From the NCBI RefSeq assembly GCF_037102585.1, contig NW_027043820.1, positions 1,150,501 through 1,214,500 on the forward strand: a DNA stretch of 64,000 bases, given 5' to 3'. Shown here piece after piece: positions 42,676 to 53,066 of this stretch (its first letter is position 1; each line of letters begins with the position of its first letter). The DNA comes from Saccharomycopsis crataegensis. Taxonomy: Eukaryota > Ascomycota > Saccharomycetes > Ascoideales > Saccharomycopsidaceae. The notes under the pieces were generated by a model, which saw only the letters and a list, made by a program, of their open reading frames with translations, searched no databases and was not told where the DNA came from. A program made the position numbers and the translations under genes.

Positions 42676-43221
42676 ATGAACCAAAAGCAACGGCAAACTG
42701 CGCAAATACAGCTTGCGAAATTTGATGCAAGCAGAATAAATATTAGCCATACCCTTGATGAGATTCGTGCTACCAAAGAACAGATAGATAGGGTACGCCA
42801 GGAGTTGAACAGTTTTCTTACACAGTTCGCCAGCGTCCCTGATTCATGTGAAGAGGAAGCATTCTATCATGCTGCTGCTAAAAAGATGTTCGATCTTCGG
42901 GAGCTGTTGGAAATTCATTTAAATCGTTACAATAATTTGCTACCTATTATTGAATTGGCTCGCCAGGCAAATGGGTTTGCATCGCAGAAATTTGAAATCG
43001 TCACCCTTCATACTGTCGTTAGTGGTAAATCATACAGTAAGGCATTGCCTAAGAAACTACTATCACAGAACAGCCGACCTAAAATAACCGCATCGGCAAA
43101 TTCCTTCAAGGCTCCAGGAAATAAAATAATGAAGCATGTCAATAATGGAGGGCAAATGGGAACAAACCCCAAAAGCTTTACTGTGAATGCAAGTTCGCCA
43201 ACTCAGCCAATAGTTCTTTAG
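42676..43221 (+). CDS. Unrecognised 181-residue helical protein
   Basis: ATG-initiated frame. The first 100 residues are strongly helical and likely coiled coil (LDEIRATKEQIDRVRQELNS, FDLRELLEIHLNRYNNLLPI). The C-terminal 70 residues are basic, polar and disordered. Size and shape resemble small subunits of Mediator, kinetochore or similar complexes, but I cannot assign it. It converges on VMA1. Confidence 0.65.
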   Translation: MNQKQRQTAQIQLAKFDASRINISHTLDEIRATKEQIDRVRQELNSFLTQFASVPDSCEEEAFYHAAAKKMFDLRELLEIHLNRYNNLLPIIELARQANGFASQKFEIVTLHTVVSGKSYSKALPKKLLSQNSRPKITASANSFKAPGNKIMKHVNNGGQMGTNPKSFTVNASSPTQPIVL

Positions 43222-43798
43222 TATCATGTATCTTTATTCTTTCCCCTTGTTATAAATACTTCTAGCTTTAGTGTTTTATTTTGTTATTGAATTTTTTCTT
43301 CTACGTTTTGCTTCCATTGAAAGGTATTTATTTTTGCGTCGTTCCATTTTCCCCCTAAATCTGGGGTTCTAAAATATAAAATTTACTGGTTTATTGTTGT
43401 TGTTATTTCTGACAGTTACATTATGTCTGAGTGCTGCGTTCTCAAGTTATATTATATTATTTCTGCCTACCGTATCCTCTGATTATAGTAGTAGTCTCAC
43501 TCCAAATTAGTCAAGCCAGCTTCGCCTATCATGATTGCTTATATGTTTATGGAGTTGTATGTTACAAATTTTCATTAAGGTTATTGTAGATATTCATTCT
43601 TCAAAAACATAAAACTCAAGCCTCACAGTAGATTAAAGGTTCGAAGGTTGAAGTAAACGGAAGGCAAAAAAAAAATTTTTAAAAAAAGATATAATAAAAA
43701 GACACCAAATATAGACTTTAAAGCATAAAAGAAAGCGGAATAAAAGAAAGAAAAGCAGCCAACATTTCCAACAGGTCTTTTCATTTCAAAGTAATATT
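43222..43798. other. Intergenic region between converging genes
   Basis: AT-rich 3' flanks with A-runs near 43660-43700; no gene or RNA recognised. Confidence 0.55.
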
Positions 43799-45852
43799 TC
43801 ACTCACTAGCTTCAGCAAATGATTCGTAAAGGTAAGAGTTCAATTTTTCAAATTCACCTCTGACAGCAGTTTCACCATCGCTTGGTTCAAAGAATTTAGC
43901 AGAAGAAACTTTGTGTTTAGCTTCAGCAGTAGCCTCGGCCAACTTAGACCATTGAGCACCACCGGAAACAGCTTTTTGAGCTTCGTCATTGTAAATGATA
44001 AAAGACTTCATCATATCATAAGTCTTCCAAATTGGACAGAAAGCGTCATAGGAAGAGTAACCATTTTGCTGCAAGAAATCTTCCTTAATCAAGGTGGCAA
44101 CATCTAAAGTGATTTTGTCTGAGTCAGATAAGGCAGATTTACCAACCAATTGGACCACCTGTTCCAATTCTTCAGCATTTGACAAAATTTCCTTAATTCT
44201 GTTTCTTAAGACTGGGAAATCTGGATAGTTGCTTTCGTAGTACTTGCTCAAGGCATTGGTATATTTGGAATAAGAAATGGAAGTGTTAATAGATGGGAAA
44301 TGCTTTCTTTGTGCTAATTTCTTGTCCAAACCCCAGAAAACTTGAGTGATACCCAAAGTTGATGTTGTGACTGGATCAGAGAAATCACCACCGGCTGGAG
44401 AGACGGCAGCAACAATAGACACGGAACCAACTCTTTCTGGAGAACCCAAAGCAACCGCTTTACCAGCTCTTTCGTAGAAAGAAGATAACTTGGCACCCAA
44501 GTAAGCTGGGAAACCTTGATCAGCAGGCATTTCACCCAAACGACCGGAAATTTCTCTCAAGGCTTCGGCCCATCTGGAAGATGAGTCGGCAATCATGGAG
44601 ACATCTTTACCTTGATCTCTGAAGTATTCAGCCAAGGTGATACCTGTGTAAATAGAGGCTTCTCTGGCAGCGACAGGCATATTAGAAGTGTTAGCCACCA
44701 AAGTGGTACGCTTCATGATTGGTTCCTTCTTGTCACCAACAGTGGTATATAATTCTGGGAATTCCATCAAGACTTCGGCCATTTCATTACCACGTTCACC
44801 ACCTGGATTTTGTTAGTATAAGGAATTATTTTGAATAATAATGGTTTTTTAAAAAAAAAAAAAGAAAAAAAAATGTATGAATACATACAACCAACATAGA
44901 TAATAACATCAGAGTTAGAATATTTGGATAAAGATTGAGAAATAACAGTTTTACCACAACCAAAAGCACCTGGAATACATGTGGTACCACCTTGAACACA
45001 AGGGAACAAAGCATCCAAGACTCTTTGACCAGTCAACAATGGGTAGTCAGCAGACAATTTTGTTGCCACAGGTCTTGGTGCTCTAACTGGCCAGGTGTGC
45101 ATCATGGAATATTTATATTTCTTACCGTTGAACTCAACTTCCAAAATGTTTTCGTCAACTGAGTAACTACCAGCTTCACTAATACTAGTAATGGTACCTT
45201 TAGCTCTTGGAGGCAACAAGATTTTGTGGTCATTAAGCAAAGAGTTTTCATAGATAGAACCAAAAATGTCACCACCAGAGATGTGGTCACCAACTTTTAA
45301 AGATCCCGGTTGGAAGTCGTATTTGGCAGTTCTGGATAAAGCTGGAGCATCGACACCTCTTGGGATATAAATGGATTGAGATTTTTCCTTAATATCCTTC
45401 AAAGGTCTTTGAATACCATCATAAATGGTTTCCATTAACCCAGGACCCAATTCGACAGACAATGGCTTACCAGTTCTCAACACTGGGTCACCGACAGTAA
45501 CACCCGCAGTTTCTTCATAAACTTGGATGGTGGCCTTATCACCAGAGATTCTGATAACTTCACCAACTAAATTTTGATGACCCACCTTCACCAATTCGTA
45601 CATAGCACACCCAATCATATTTTCGGCCACAACAACAGGACCAGAGACAGAGTAGATTTGACCATATTCGTTTTCGCCATATTCATTCAAAGAAAGACGA
45701 TTAATTTCTTTACGGGCATTTTCAATTGCACCAGCCTGTAACACGATAACAAGTTAGTAAAGCTTCTCAATTTTATTTTACCGATGGCATCACAATAGAT
45801 AATAATTGTTTTTAGTAGCTAAATATGTGCTTTCTATAATCAGACTTACCAT
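43799..45852 (-). CDS. VMA1: VMA1, V-ATPase catalytic subunit A (three exons, no intein)
   Basis: Catalytic ATP-hydrolysing subunit of the vacuolar proton pump (V1 sector). Exons are 45850-45852 (just the ATG), 44889-45735 and 43799-44802, giving 617 residues, exactly the length of mature S. cerevisiae Vma1. Intron 1 (45736-45849) has donor GTAAGT and branch TACTAAC; intron 2 (44803-44888) has donor GTATGT and branch TACTAAC. The spliced N-terminus is [12 protein letters not shown]. The Walker A is GAFGCGKT, and [27 protein letters not shown] is intact. Unlike S. cerevisiae there is no VDE intein: the reading runs [13 protein letters not shown], with intron 2 inside the codon of the cysteine at the intein junction. 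Confidence 0.97.
44803..44888 (-). other. VMA1 intron 2 at the VDE intein site
   Basis: 86-base spliceosomal intron: donor GTATGT at 44888, branch TACTAAC at 44812-44818, acceptor CAG ending at 44803. It interrupts the Cys codon in YVG-C-GERGNEM after its first base (T|GT), one base from the junction where VDE inserts in other yeasts. Confidence 0.93.
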
Positions 45853-45992
45853 TTTTAGAAGATATTTGAAAATAAACCACGATAATTAGATAAAGCTTTG
45901 AAGTATTTCTAGCCAGTAATTTCAAATTCTCATTTTTCTTGCCAGAAACAGCGATAACCCTAGTAACCCGCCGCTTGAGAGAGTCCAGCGTT

Positions 45993-45998
45993 CACGTG
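45993..45998. promoter_or_regulatory. CACGTG box between VMA1 and RRN6
   Basis: Lies 141 bases upstream of the VMA1 ATG and 131 bases upstream of RRN6 in a divergent promoter. Candidate bHLH factor site; inferred. Confidence 0.45.
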
Positions 45999-46128
45999 CA
46001 CATAATTTTTTTTGTAAATACATTTTTTTTTTTTATCATTTGATAATGATGGTGCAAGTTTTTGAGATTTTAATAACTTTATTCTGATTGTGAGGATTGT
46101 TAGGAACTAGTTGGTCAAAAATGCAGCT

Positions 46129-48612
46129 ATGTGGCCTGCCAAGGATGATTTAGGCTCAAAGATAATATACGGAATAGATGGTTACCCGTTGTACCTGACT
46201 GAAAACAATGGAAAAGGAAGATGGGACTTTCCAAAGACTCAACGAGACACACGGCTATTCAAGGTCAAATATTCGAGTAAGCGTGTGGTTAATGAACCAG
46301 ATGCGTCAAATTTCCGACGAAGCAATGCCCTTGATAGTTCATTTAAACATGACTTGTCTCAAATATCTGCAGGCCTTAGAAAAGAATTGCTTTCTGAATC
46401 TGATAATTGGGATTCGCACTTCATATATGATCCATCAGTGGGACATTTGCTCATGACAAGCTTATTAAAGCAGTTAAGAAGCGAACATTGCATTCGTGTC
46501 GTAGCTTTCTCATCCGGATCAATTGCTAACGTTGCGGTGCTAGAGCTGGGCATTGATGAACTTTCCGTTGGTTTACCAGCGAACAACAAGCCAGAAGCTA
46601 AGGTACTGGTTGAATATCCTCGATTAGGCGCTCGTATGGGTATTGACGTTAGAAGTACCATCAAACAAATAGAATTTCCAAGCAACCCAAATCCTACGCT
46701 TGTTCCCTCTAGGTTTTTTGCTGTCAGAACGGAGTTTGAAGTTTTCATTTTTAAAGTGTATCCAAAGTATCATGTTGGCCCACCAGAGGTTAAAATTGAA
46801 TTAGTTGGGTCAATCAAATCATTTGAAGTCCGATTAGATTCATTTTCTGATGTCACATTTAATTGTTGGGACCTTTCACAGTTTGCAATAATAGATAAAA
46901 ATGGAAAATGGAAAACGTGGGTTATTAAAGAAAGGAATTTGAAACCATTGGTCGATTCTCCTGTTTTTGGAAATATTGGAAATTCTCAGGATTTGTCTAA
47001 CTGGAGAAAAGTAATTTGGGGCTCATCTTCTAATGAAATTTTATTGTTTGATCGTCTTAATGTTCATAAAGTGACATGTGCAAATGGGAAAACTAAAACC
47101 CGGAATCTTTTTAAACCTGAAAGAAAGTCTCAATTTCTTCAGATTGAAAGATGTAACGATGAACCGAGTGAACTTTTCATTTTGACTTCTCAAAAGATGA
47201 TGTGGGTCAAACTTGAGAATGATGAATTCAAAATTATAATGACGTGGAACCACCTTCTAAATCCTGATGATGTTTCTTTGAGGTTTTCCTTGAATTATGA
47301 TAATTATGCTAACCTGAGCAGACAATTTCAGGCTAAGAATTATGATGATGGAACCAATTTTTCTGATTCGCGAAGGAGCTATTTGGTTATTATTCATTCA
47401 TTTATACATTCATCAAATGTATTTCAAAGATTTGAATATTCCAAAGACCTTAATACCCACACCATGGTCGGCGATCCTTTTTTGGTAAAAATTAACCTAG
47501 ACACCGTTGTAAGGGACACGTTATTGCTTCCAGTGACACTAACTGGCCCCCACAATGCAGAACTTAATGATATTAAGGAAGGTGGAGACATGGGCCCTCA
47601 GTTTTCTCATAAATATGCACTGTTTTTTCAGCTATCGCGAGGTTTAGGAATAACTAGGACATTGTTGTCGACCAACTCCTGTTCCACAATCTATAAGTAC
47701 AGGGATTTGGATCTAAATGAGCTTATCACTCAAAAGAAGATAGATATTGACAATATCGTGTCGACAGAAATTGAAGAAATGGTGATAAGGTCAAATAACT
47801 TTTACAAAATTTTCAAGCCTCAGGCAAATTCTAATGAAATAAAAGGCATTCATAAAACTTTATTCACCAGAGTGTCTCATAAAAAGAAGTTTAATAGAGA
47901 TGTTCAAGACCTTTTACCAGAAGAAAACGAGATTGCCTTCAAAAGCTTGTCTTTATTCCAACGTGATGTTCTTCGTTCTGTCATGATAAATGTTTTTCAC
48001 ACAAATTCAACTGAAAATGATAATGATATGATCGAATCGGCCAGTCAAGTTGAAGGTCAAATTCGATCTATTTTGTTAAAAAATGTATCCAATCCAGAAG
48101 CCTTAACTAACGTTATTAAAACTGTTTCTACTGAATTTATCTACGACTTACTTTCCCGGATGAGTAACTTGACTCCTGATCCTTTTTCTCTGGACTCTAG
48201 AAAAATCGAAACGCAGGAAGATGATGATCATATTGATGAATATGAAGACCTACAATCACAAATAGATAAAGAAGGCTACATTCTTGAGGGTTTCAAAATG
48301 AACAAATTACATGCCCGTGTCAGGCTTATTGTTGAACAATGGGACGGTGACAATGAATTCTCTCTGACAATGAATACATCTGAGAAAATAAATATATATA
48401 ATGATGAAACACTTCTTATCAATACCCAAAAAGATAACACCGTTGTTGACTCTCAATATGAACGATATTCAAACTTCTATTCACAAACACAAACGCCTCA
48501 ATTGATGCTATCTCAACCAACAGCCCTTGGACTGACACTCTCACAATCAAAATCAAAATCTCTATCACAAGCCCCTAGAAAGAAGAAAAGAAAGAAAGGA
48601 GGGTTTGCTTAA
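46129..48612 (+). CDS. RRN6: RRN6, RNA polymerase I core factor subunit
   Basis: Component of the core factor (Rrn6-Rrn7-Rrn11) that recruits RNA polymerase I to the rDNA promoter. The first ATG is at 46129 (827 residues; S. cerevisiae 894). The frame is open six codons further upstream without ATG. The WD-repeat-like N-terminal half contains FNCWDLSQFAIIDKNGKW, matching Rrn6 FNPWDLQQFAIIDIKGNW, and LNPDDVSLR. A helical region follows. The C-terminus is the family-typical Ser/Gln tail ending in KKKRKKGGFA. Divergent from VMA1. Confidence 0.9.
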   Translation: MWPAKDDLGSKIIYGIDGYPLYLTENNGKGRWDFPKTQRDTRLFKVKYSSKRVVNEPDASNFRRSNALDSSFKHDLSQISAGLRKELLSESDNWDSHFIYDPSVGHLLMTSLLKQLRSEHCIRVVAFSSGSIANVAVLELGIDELSVGLPANNKPEAKVLVEYPRLGARMGIDVRSTIKQIEFPSNPNPTLVPSRFFAVRTEFEVFIFKVYPKYHVGPPEVKIELVGSIKSFEVRLDSFSDVTFNCWDLSQFAIIDKNGKWKTWVIKERNLKPLVDSPVFGNIGNSQDLSNWRKVIWGSSSNEILLFDRLNVHKVTCANGKTKTRNLFKPERKSQFLQIERCNDEPSELFILTSQKMMWVKLENDEFKIIMTWNHLLNPDDVSLRFSLNYDNYANLSRQFQAKNYDDGTNFSDSRRSYLVIIHSFIHSSNVFQRFEYSKDLNTHTMVGDPFLVKINLDTVVRDTLLLPVTLTGPHNAELNDIKEGGDMGPQFSHKYALFFQLSRGLGITRTLLSTNSCSTIYKYRDLDLNELITQKKIDIDNIVSTEIEEMVIRSNNFYKIFKPQANSNEIKGIHKTLFTRVSHKKKFNRDVQDLLPEENEIAFKSLSLFQRDVLRSVMINVFHTNSTENDNDMIESASQVEGQIRSILLKNVSNPEALTNVIKTVSTEFIYDLLSRMSNLTPDPFSLDSRKIETQEDDDHIDEYEDLQSQIDKEGYILEGFKMNKLHARVRLIVEQWDGDNEFSLTMNTSEKINIYNDETLLINTQKDNTVVDSQYERYSNFYSQTQTPQLMLSQPTALGLTLSQSKSKSLSQAPRKKKRKKGGFA

Positions 48613-49046
48613 ATTTTTCTATTGTCATTTAACTTGGTATCCATGGAGACAGAAAGCTGTTCTACATAATTCTAAGCTAGCTTCTTGCTTTGTAACGTTG
48701 AAATGAATGCTCTCATACCTAAGTCTTTTTAACAGATACTTAAGATGTGGTTGCCTTGGGTTATTATTGGTAACCCATGTCTTGATTCAAGTATACTATA
48801 TTCTATATGTACTATATTTCACTTCTGTGTATAAAAGGTGTATCTTTTTTAATATAATCACTTGTCTGTTTCAGACAAGATTTTTCTCATCAATCAACCA
48901 AAAAGCTTTTGTGCGTGACTTGTAAGTAGTTAGGTTCCTGATTTACAGGAAGCTTAAATCAAAAAGGGAAGAAGGAGCAAATAAAAAAAAAAAAAGCTGC
49001 CTAAGATTATATATATTAAAGGAGCATGTTTTACTAAAAAAAAAAA
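48613..49046. other. RRN6 3' flank
   Basis: AT-rich; no gene or RNA recognised apart from the adjoining tRNA-Val. Confidence 0.5.
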
Positions 49047-49120
49047 TGATTTCGCCCAGGATCGAACTGGGGACGTTCTGCGTGTTAAGCAGATGCCATA
49101 ACCAACTAGACCACGAAACC
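49047..49120 (-). tRNA. tRNA-Val(AAC)
   Basis: 74 bases, no intron. Anticodon loop TTAACAC on stem TCTGC/GCAGA; T-arm CCCAG-TTCGATC-CTGGG; acceptor stem GGTTTCG/CGAAATC with one G-T pair and discriminator A. Matches S. cerevisiae tRNA-Val(AAC) closely. Confidence 0.97.
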
Positions 49121-49603
49121 ACTTGTAAGCTAATTAGATTTATTGATCTCAATTAGATCAATTCTATAGTACCGTCGCAACGGTATATAAACCATAGCAC
49201 TGGTCTATTTGATTTTGATTTTGATTTTGAATTTGAATTTGACAACATTCCGCAAAGGCTTCACATTATTATCTCTCACTAATAATTGAGGCAAAGAAAT
49301 GGAATGTGAGTTAAAGTGTTCAGTTGGTACATTGATTTATGGAATCAGGATATGTGTCTGGACTTAAAGAGTGTGTGGTGACACTTAAGACAGACCCATG
49401 GTACTGGTTCTTATTTGATTTATTTGGTTTATTTGGTTTACATGGTTATTTTGACTTATTTGAATTATTTGGTCTATTTGATTATTTGAATTATTTTTTA
49501 CTTGGATTTTATTATTTTTTTGATTTTTATTATTTTTATTTTTATTATCCCCCCAGAATTCTGATGGTCACTACATTGAAAATACTTAGTATTTGAGATA
49601 TGG

Positions 49604-49891
49604 TGCTAAAACCCCTCAAAAAGACCTCCATCTCAGTTCATGAAGCTCCTAGTGATGGGTAATTCACTAGTGACTTCATCTCATATTTTCACATTGCACT
49701 TTTTTTCCTTAATAATCTTGATTGTTGAGTTATTACCGGTGATGTGATTAATTATTAAAGCAAGGAGAGTGAGGTTGTGAGAAAGTTATAGTATTTTACT
49801 TACCTATTAGAAAGACCGGCATGAAATGCCCGGCTTGCATGTTATTTAGAACCTCTGTGATTCGTTAATATACAATTCATTCATTCATTCA
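49604..49891 (+). mobile_element. Complete solo LTR of a Ty-like retrotransposon
   Basis: 288 bases beginning TGCTAAAACC and ending in a TTCA repeat (...CA), bounded by a perfect 5-base target duplication TATGG (49599-49603 and 49892-49896). No internal retroelement genes are present, so it is a solo LTR left by recombination. It lies 484 bases upstream of tRNA-Val. The intact termini and duplication argue for a fairly recent insertion. The superfamily cannot be told from the LTR alone. Confidence 0.9.
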
Positions 49892-50039
49892 TATGGAAAT
49901 CACAGATATATGCTTTACGTTAAAATAGTTATTGCTTGGGTTCAAGGTTATTCTATAATGTTCTCCCTTCTACATTCTAACTATGTGCTTTCATAAAATA
50001 ACTAGAATTATACATACTGGTTAGGTTAGAATCCCTAAA

Positions 50040-50230
50040 TGAATGATTGATTTGTATATTAACGAGTCGCAGAGGTTCTAAATAAATTGTGAGCCGGTCT
50101 GTAAAAATAATTATAAATAATAAAAACTGTAATTTACTACTCTATCGTATTCCTTTTTCACAGATTTGTCACAACACTGGTGAAAACTTGTTAATTAATT
50201 ATTAAGGAAAAAAGGTGCAATATGATTGCA
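50040..50230 (-). mobile_element. Decayed LTR of the same family, inverted
   Basis: On the minus strand this matches the 3' end (gaacctctgcgactcgttaa) and an upstream block (ttgcacc-ttttttccttaataa) of the complete LTR. The middle is strongly diverged, so it is older. It lies about 190-380 bases upstream of the first tRNA-Lys. Another short piece with the terminal TGAA repeat lies near 50323-50341. Confidence 0.7.
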
Positions 50231-50418
50231 TGATTTAGACTTTCTAGGCTAATCTGTGTCAGCTAGTTGATACAGGGCGAGGGAGTAGGTGATCTGTTCA
50301 ATGATTTGGTATGGTTATGAGTGAATGAATGAATGAATTGTCATATATGGTTATGAGCCCTTTTTACATTGTTTCAGTTATAAGCACATCAAATTTTGCT
50401 TTGGGCAGACGTGCTCCA

Positions 50419-50501
50419 TCCTTATTAGCTCAGTTGGTAGAGCGTTCGGCTTTTAGAAATAAGGAACCGAAATGTCCAGGGTTCGAGCCCCTGATGAGGA
50501 G
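50419..50501 (+). tRNA. tRNA-Lys(UUU), copy 1, with a 10-base intron
   Basis: 83 bases. Anticodon loop CTTTTAA on stem TTCGG/CCGAA, interrupted one base after the anticodon by the intron GAAATAAGGA. T-arm CAGGG-TTCGAGC-CCCTG; acceptor TCCTTAT/ATGAGGA; discriminator G. S. cerevisiae tRNA-Lys(UUU) also has an intron at this place, but a longer one. Confidence 0.96.
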
Positions 50502-50521
50502 CACATTTGTTCAAATCTCCA

Positions 50522-50604
50522 TCCTTATTAGCTCAGTTGGTAGAGCGTTCGGCTTTTAGAAATAAGGAACCGAAATGTCCAGGGTTCGAGCCCCTGATGA
50601 GGAG
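50522..50604 (+). tRNA. tRNA-Lys(UUU), copy 2, with a 10-base intron
   Basis: Identical to the copy at 50419, intron included, in direct tandem with a 103-base period. The shared unit is 88 bases (50414-50501 and 50517-50604). Confidence 0.96.
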
Positions 50605-51174
50605 ATTATTTTTGTTTTTGCTACTATTCTAAGTTTGCAAGTGCTTTGTTAAGGCTGTTTACCGAAAGCATTACCTGTAAATGTCAACAGCCTCTTTCTA
50701 CCGCTAAGAAAACCTATTTTTTACCTTTTTACCCTTTATCGCCCCTACTCCTAAGTAATGCATCTATGAAGGCTATAGTTCCTTTGTCCTACCGGGTTTA
50801 AAATCCAGATCATGCATTTTTCACGATATGAATAGTGCTACGAGAACTTGTATCTTGTCCTGTTTCTTATAGACAATTTCTGACATCTAATTTACATACT
50901 GCAGTTATAAACAAGTAAATAAGTCTGCTCAATATGGTGGACAAATTCTATATAGCGGATATGTTTCCAAACCCTTCTTTCTAGGCATTATTATATACTA
51001 AGCATGAAATGAATCTTTACAAAATAAAGAGAATGCAATAAAACTAATTTTATTAATGGAGGCGCTGATAGAAGAGCATACAATTTTCTATTCTTGCTAA
51101 TTATTTTGCTTTTTTTTTTTTTTTTTTGAATTTGCTTTGTGGTTGGTTGTTATTGTAAATTTAGTTGATTAGTT
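50605..51174. other. Intergenic region, tRNA-Lys to ETF alpha gene
   Basis: AT-rich; nothing recognised beyond T-runs near 51110 that follow the ETF alpha stop on its own strand. Confidence 0.5.
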
Positions 51175-52209
51175 TCAAGCGCCCTTAGCGTCGTTAATTT
51201 TTTGTGTTAATTCTGGAACAATTTCATTCAAGTCACCGACTAATCCATAGTCTGCAACGTTATATATCAAAGCGTCATCAGCTTTGTTAATGGCAACAAT
51301 AGTCTTAGAGTCCTTCATACCGGCCAAATGCTGGATGGCTCCCGAAATCCCGACGGCGATATATAAATCAGGGGCAATGATCTTTCCAGTTTGACCAACT
51401 TGCAAGGAATTATCGACAAAACCACCATCAACGGCCGCTCTCGAAGCACCAACAGCAGCATTCAATGACTTGGCAAGTGGATCAATGAGCTTATCGAAGT
51501 TTTCCTTAGAGCCTAAACCACGGCCTCCAGAAACCACATATTTGGCAGAGCCCAAATCTGGTCTTTCCGATTTCATAATATTTTCACCAACCCATTCGGC
51601 CTCCACTTTAGCTTCTGGCTCGACGTATGCCAATTCTTGGACGGCTAATTCTTTTGGAGCTCCGGCTTCCAAAGGCTCAAATGATGAAGCTCTTACTGAA
51701 GCTAAAACCAAACTGTCACTGGATTTTATGGTGGCAATAGCGTTACCTGCATATATAAACCTTTGGAAAGTTGATGGACCTTCAACCGCGATAATATCGG
51801 ATATTGGCTGCACATTCAATTTGGCGGCAACACGAGGTAAGAGAGACTTACCTGTGAAAGAAGAAGGGACAATGAAATGTGTAAAATCATTAGATGAGTC
51901 GCTCAATATGGATTGTAAAAGTGGTGAGACCTCTTCAGGTAAATAGTGGTTATATTTAGAATCTGGGGCGATTAGCACTTTTTCGATATTGGCAGAATAT
52001 TTTGGAAGCTCATCTTTGACGATTTTGGCGGAGGTTTTTCCCACCAATATGGCGGTGATTGGTTGATTCAATTTTTTTGCAGCATTAAGGGCTGATAATG
52101 ATGCTGGGGTGATTTTATTGTTACTGCTTTCAACAAACGCCAAAGTCGAGGCAAACTTTGGATTGAATCCAGAAATAGACTTTAGAGATATTCTTCTTGC
52201 AGAGAACAT
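51175..52209 (-). CDS. AIM45: Electron transfer flavoprotein alpha subunit (AIM45/ETFA)
   Basis: Mitochondrial matrix flavoprotein that passes electrons from acyl-CoA and other dehydrogenases toward the respiratory chain. 344 residues, the same as S. cerevisiae Aim45. The first 20 residues are basic and Ser-rich ([15 protein letters not shown]), a presequence. The C-terminal FAD-binding region is typical: [47 protein letters not shown] and AINKADDA. Strong codon bias. Confidence 0.95.
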   Translation of the reverse strand: MFSARRISLKSISGFNPKFASTLAFVESSNNKITPASLSALNAAKKLNQPITAILVGKTSAKIVKDELPKYSANIEKVLIAPDSKYNHYLPEEVSPLLQSILSDSSNDFTHFIVPSSFTGKSLLPRVAAKLNVQPISDIIAVEGPSTFQRFIYAGNAIATIKSSDSLVLASVRASSFEPLEAGAPKELAVQELAYVEPEAKVEAEWVGENIMKSERPDLGSAKYVVSGGRGLGSKENFDKLIDPLAKSLNAAVGASRAAVDGGFVDNSLQVGQTGKIIAPDLYIAVGISGAIQHLAGMKDSKTIVAINKADDALIYNVADYGLVGDLNEIVPELTQKINDAKGA

Positions 52210-53066
52210 TGTTACTGGGAAAGGACACTACTAGTGGGTGAATGTTGGCGTGTGTGTATGCCTCAAGTATATTATGTATATGGCCTCCGCAAATGAGTCA
52301 AGATCGAAGACGTGAAAAAAAAAAAAAAAAACGAATGCTAGAAGCCCGGATATAATACCCGGCCACAGTACGAAATAAATCCACACGTGACCGAAGAGAT
52401 TAGCTCCCACCGCGAAGGAAAAAAAAACAAACAAAAAAACAAAATCCTCTTTGGCGGATATCGCGTCGGCTGGGTAACTACATTTTGTTATATTCTCTAT
52501 AGATCTTTCTCTCCCTCTCTCTCTAATTCAGGAAGATCAAGATATTTGGCGATAATATACATTATATCACAATAACCATATTCAATAAAATAAAACTATA
52601 AAAAAGTACTGCCCAAAATACAACTGTACCTACTTGACTACAACAAAACAACAAAACAAAGAGAAAAGCCCTTTTGGTCCCAGATGGTCGCATACCAGGG
52701 TAACCGCCGTGCATCCCCTTTTAGGCCGCATTCTGACACAATGTAGGTTTGGGAATTTGAACACCCTTTTTGATCGCTTTCCCACTTGTTAAATGCCAGG
52801 CAACCTTGAAAAGATCTCTTCTTCTCCACAACGAAACCCTCTTCATACATTTAATAATCGTCACTCTTTTAATTAAACTCACCAACTTCACGTATATTCA
52901 TTCGTTAACCTTGCCTGGTTGGTCTTCAAATCAAGTTTATTAATAGGCCCAAAGAAATAATTTTTCTTTTTTTTTTTTGTTTCTTTACCATACAACTCAA
53001 GGAGATTTATATCTATTCCAATAAGATAATCACATAACAAAATAAATTTCGAAGGTTCAAGCTGCC
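52210..53066. promoter_or_regulatory. Divergent promoter region of AIM45 and the WSC gene
   Basis: 857 bases without a gene. CACGTG occurs at 52384-52389, 175 bases upstream of AIM45. A-runs and a CT-rich tract (52508-52524) are also present. Confidence 0.5.

Noticed and set aside
49339-49596. 85-residue Phe/Leu/Tyr-rich frame
   Set aside because: It is a product of a TTTATTTGG-type simple repeat, not a membrane protein gene.
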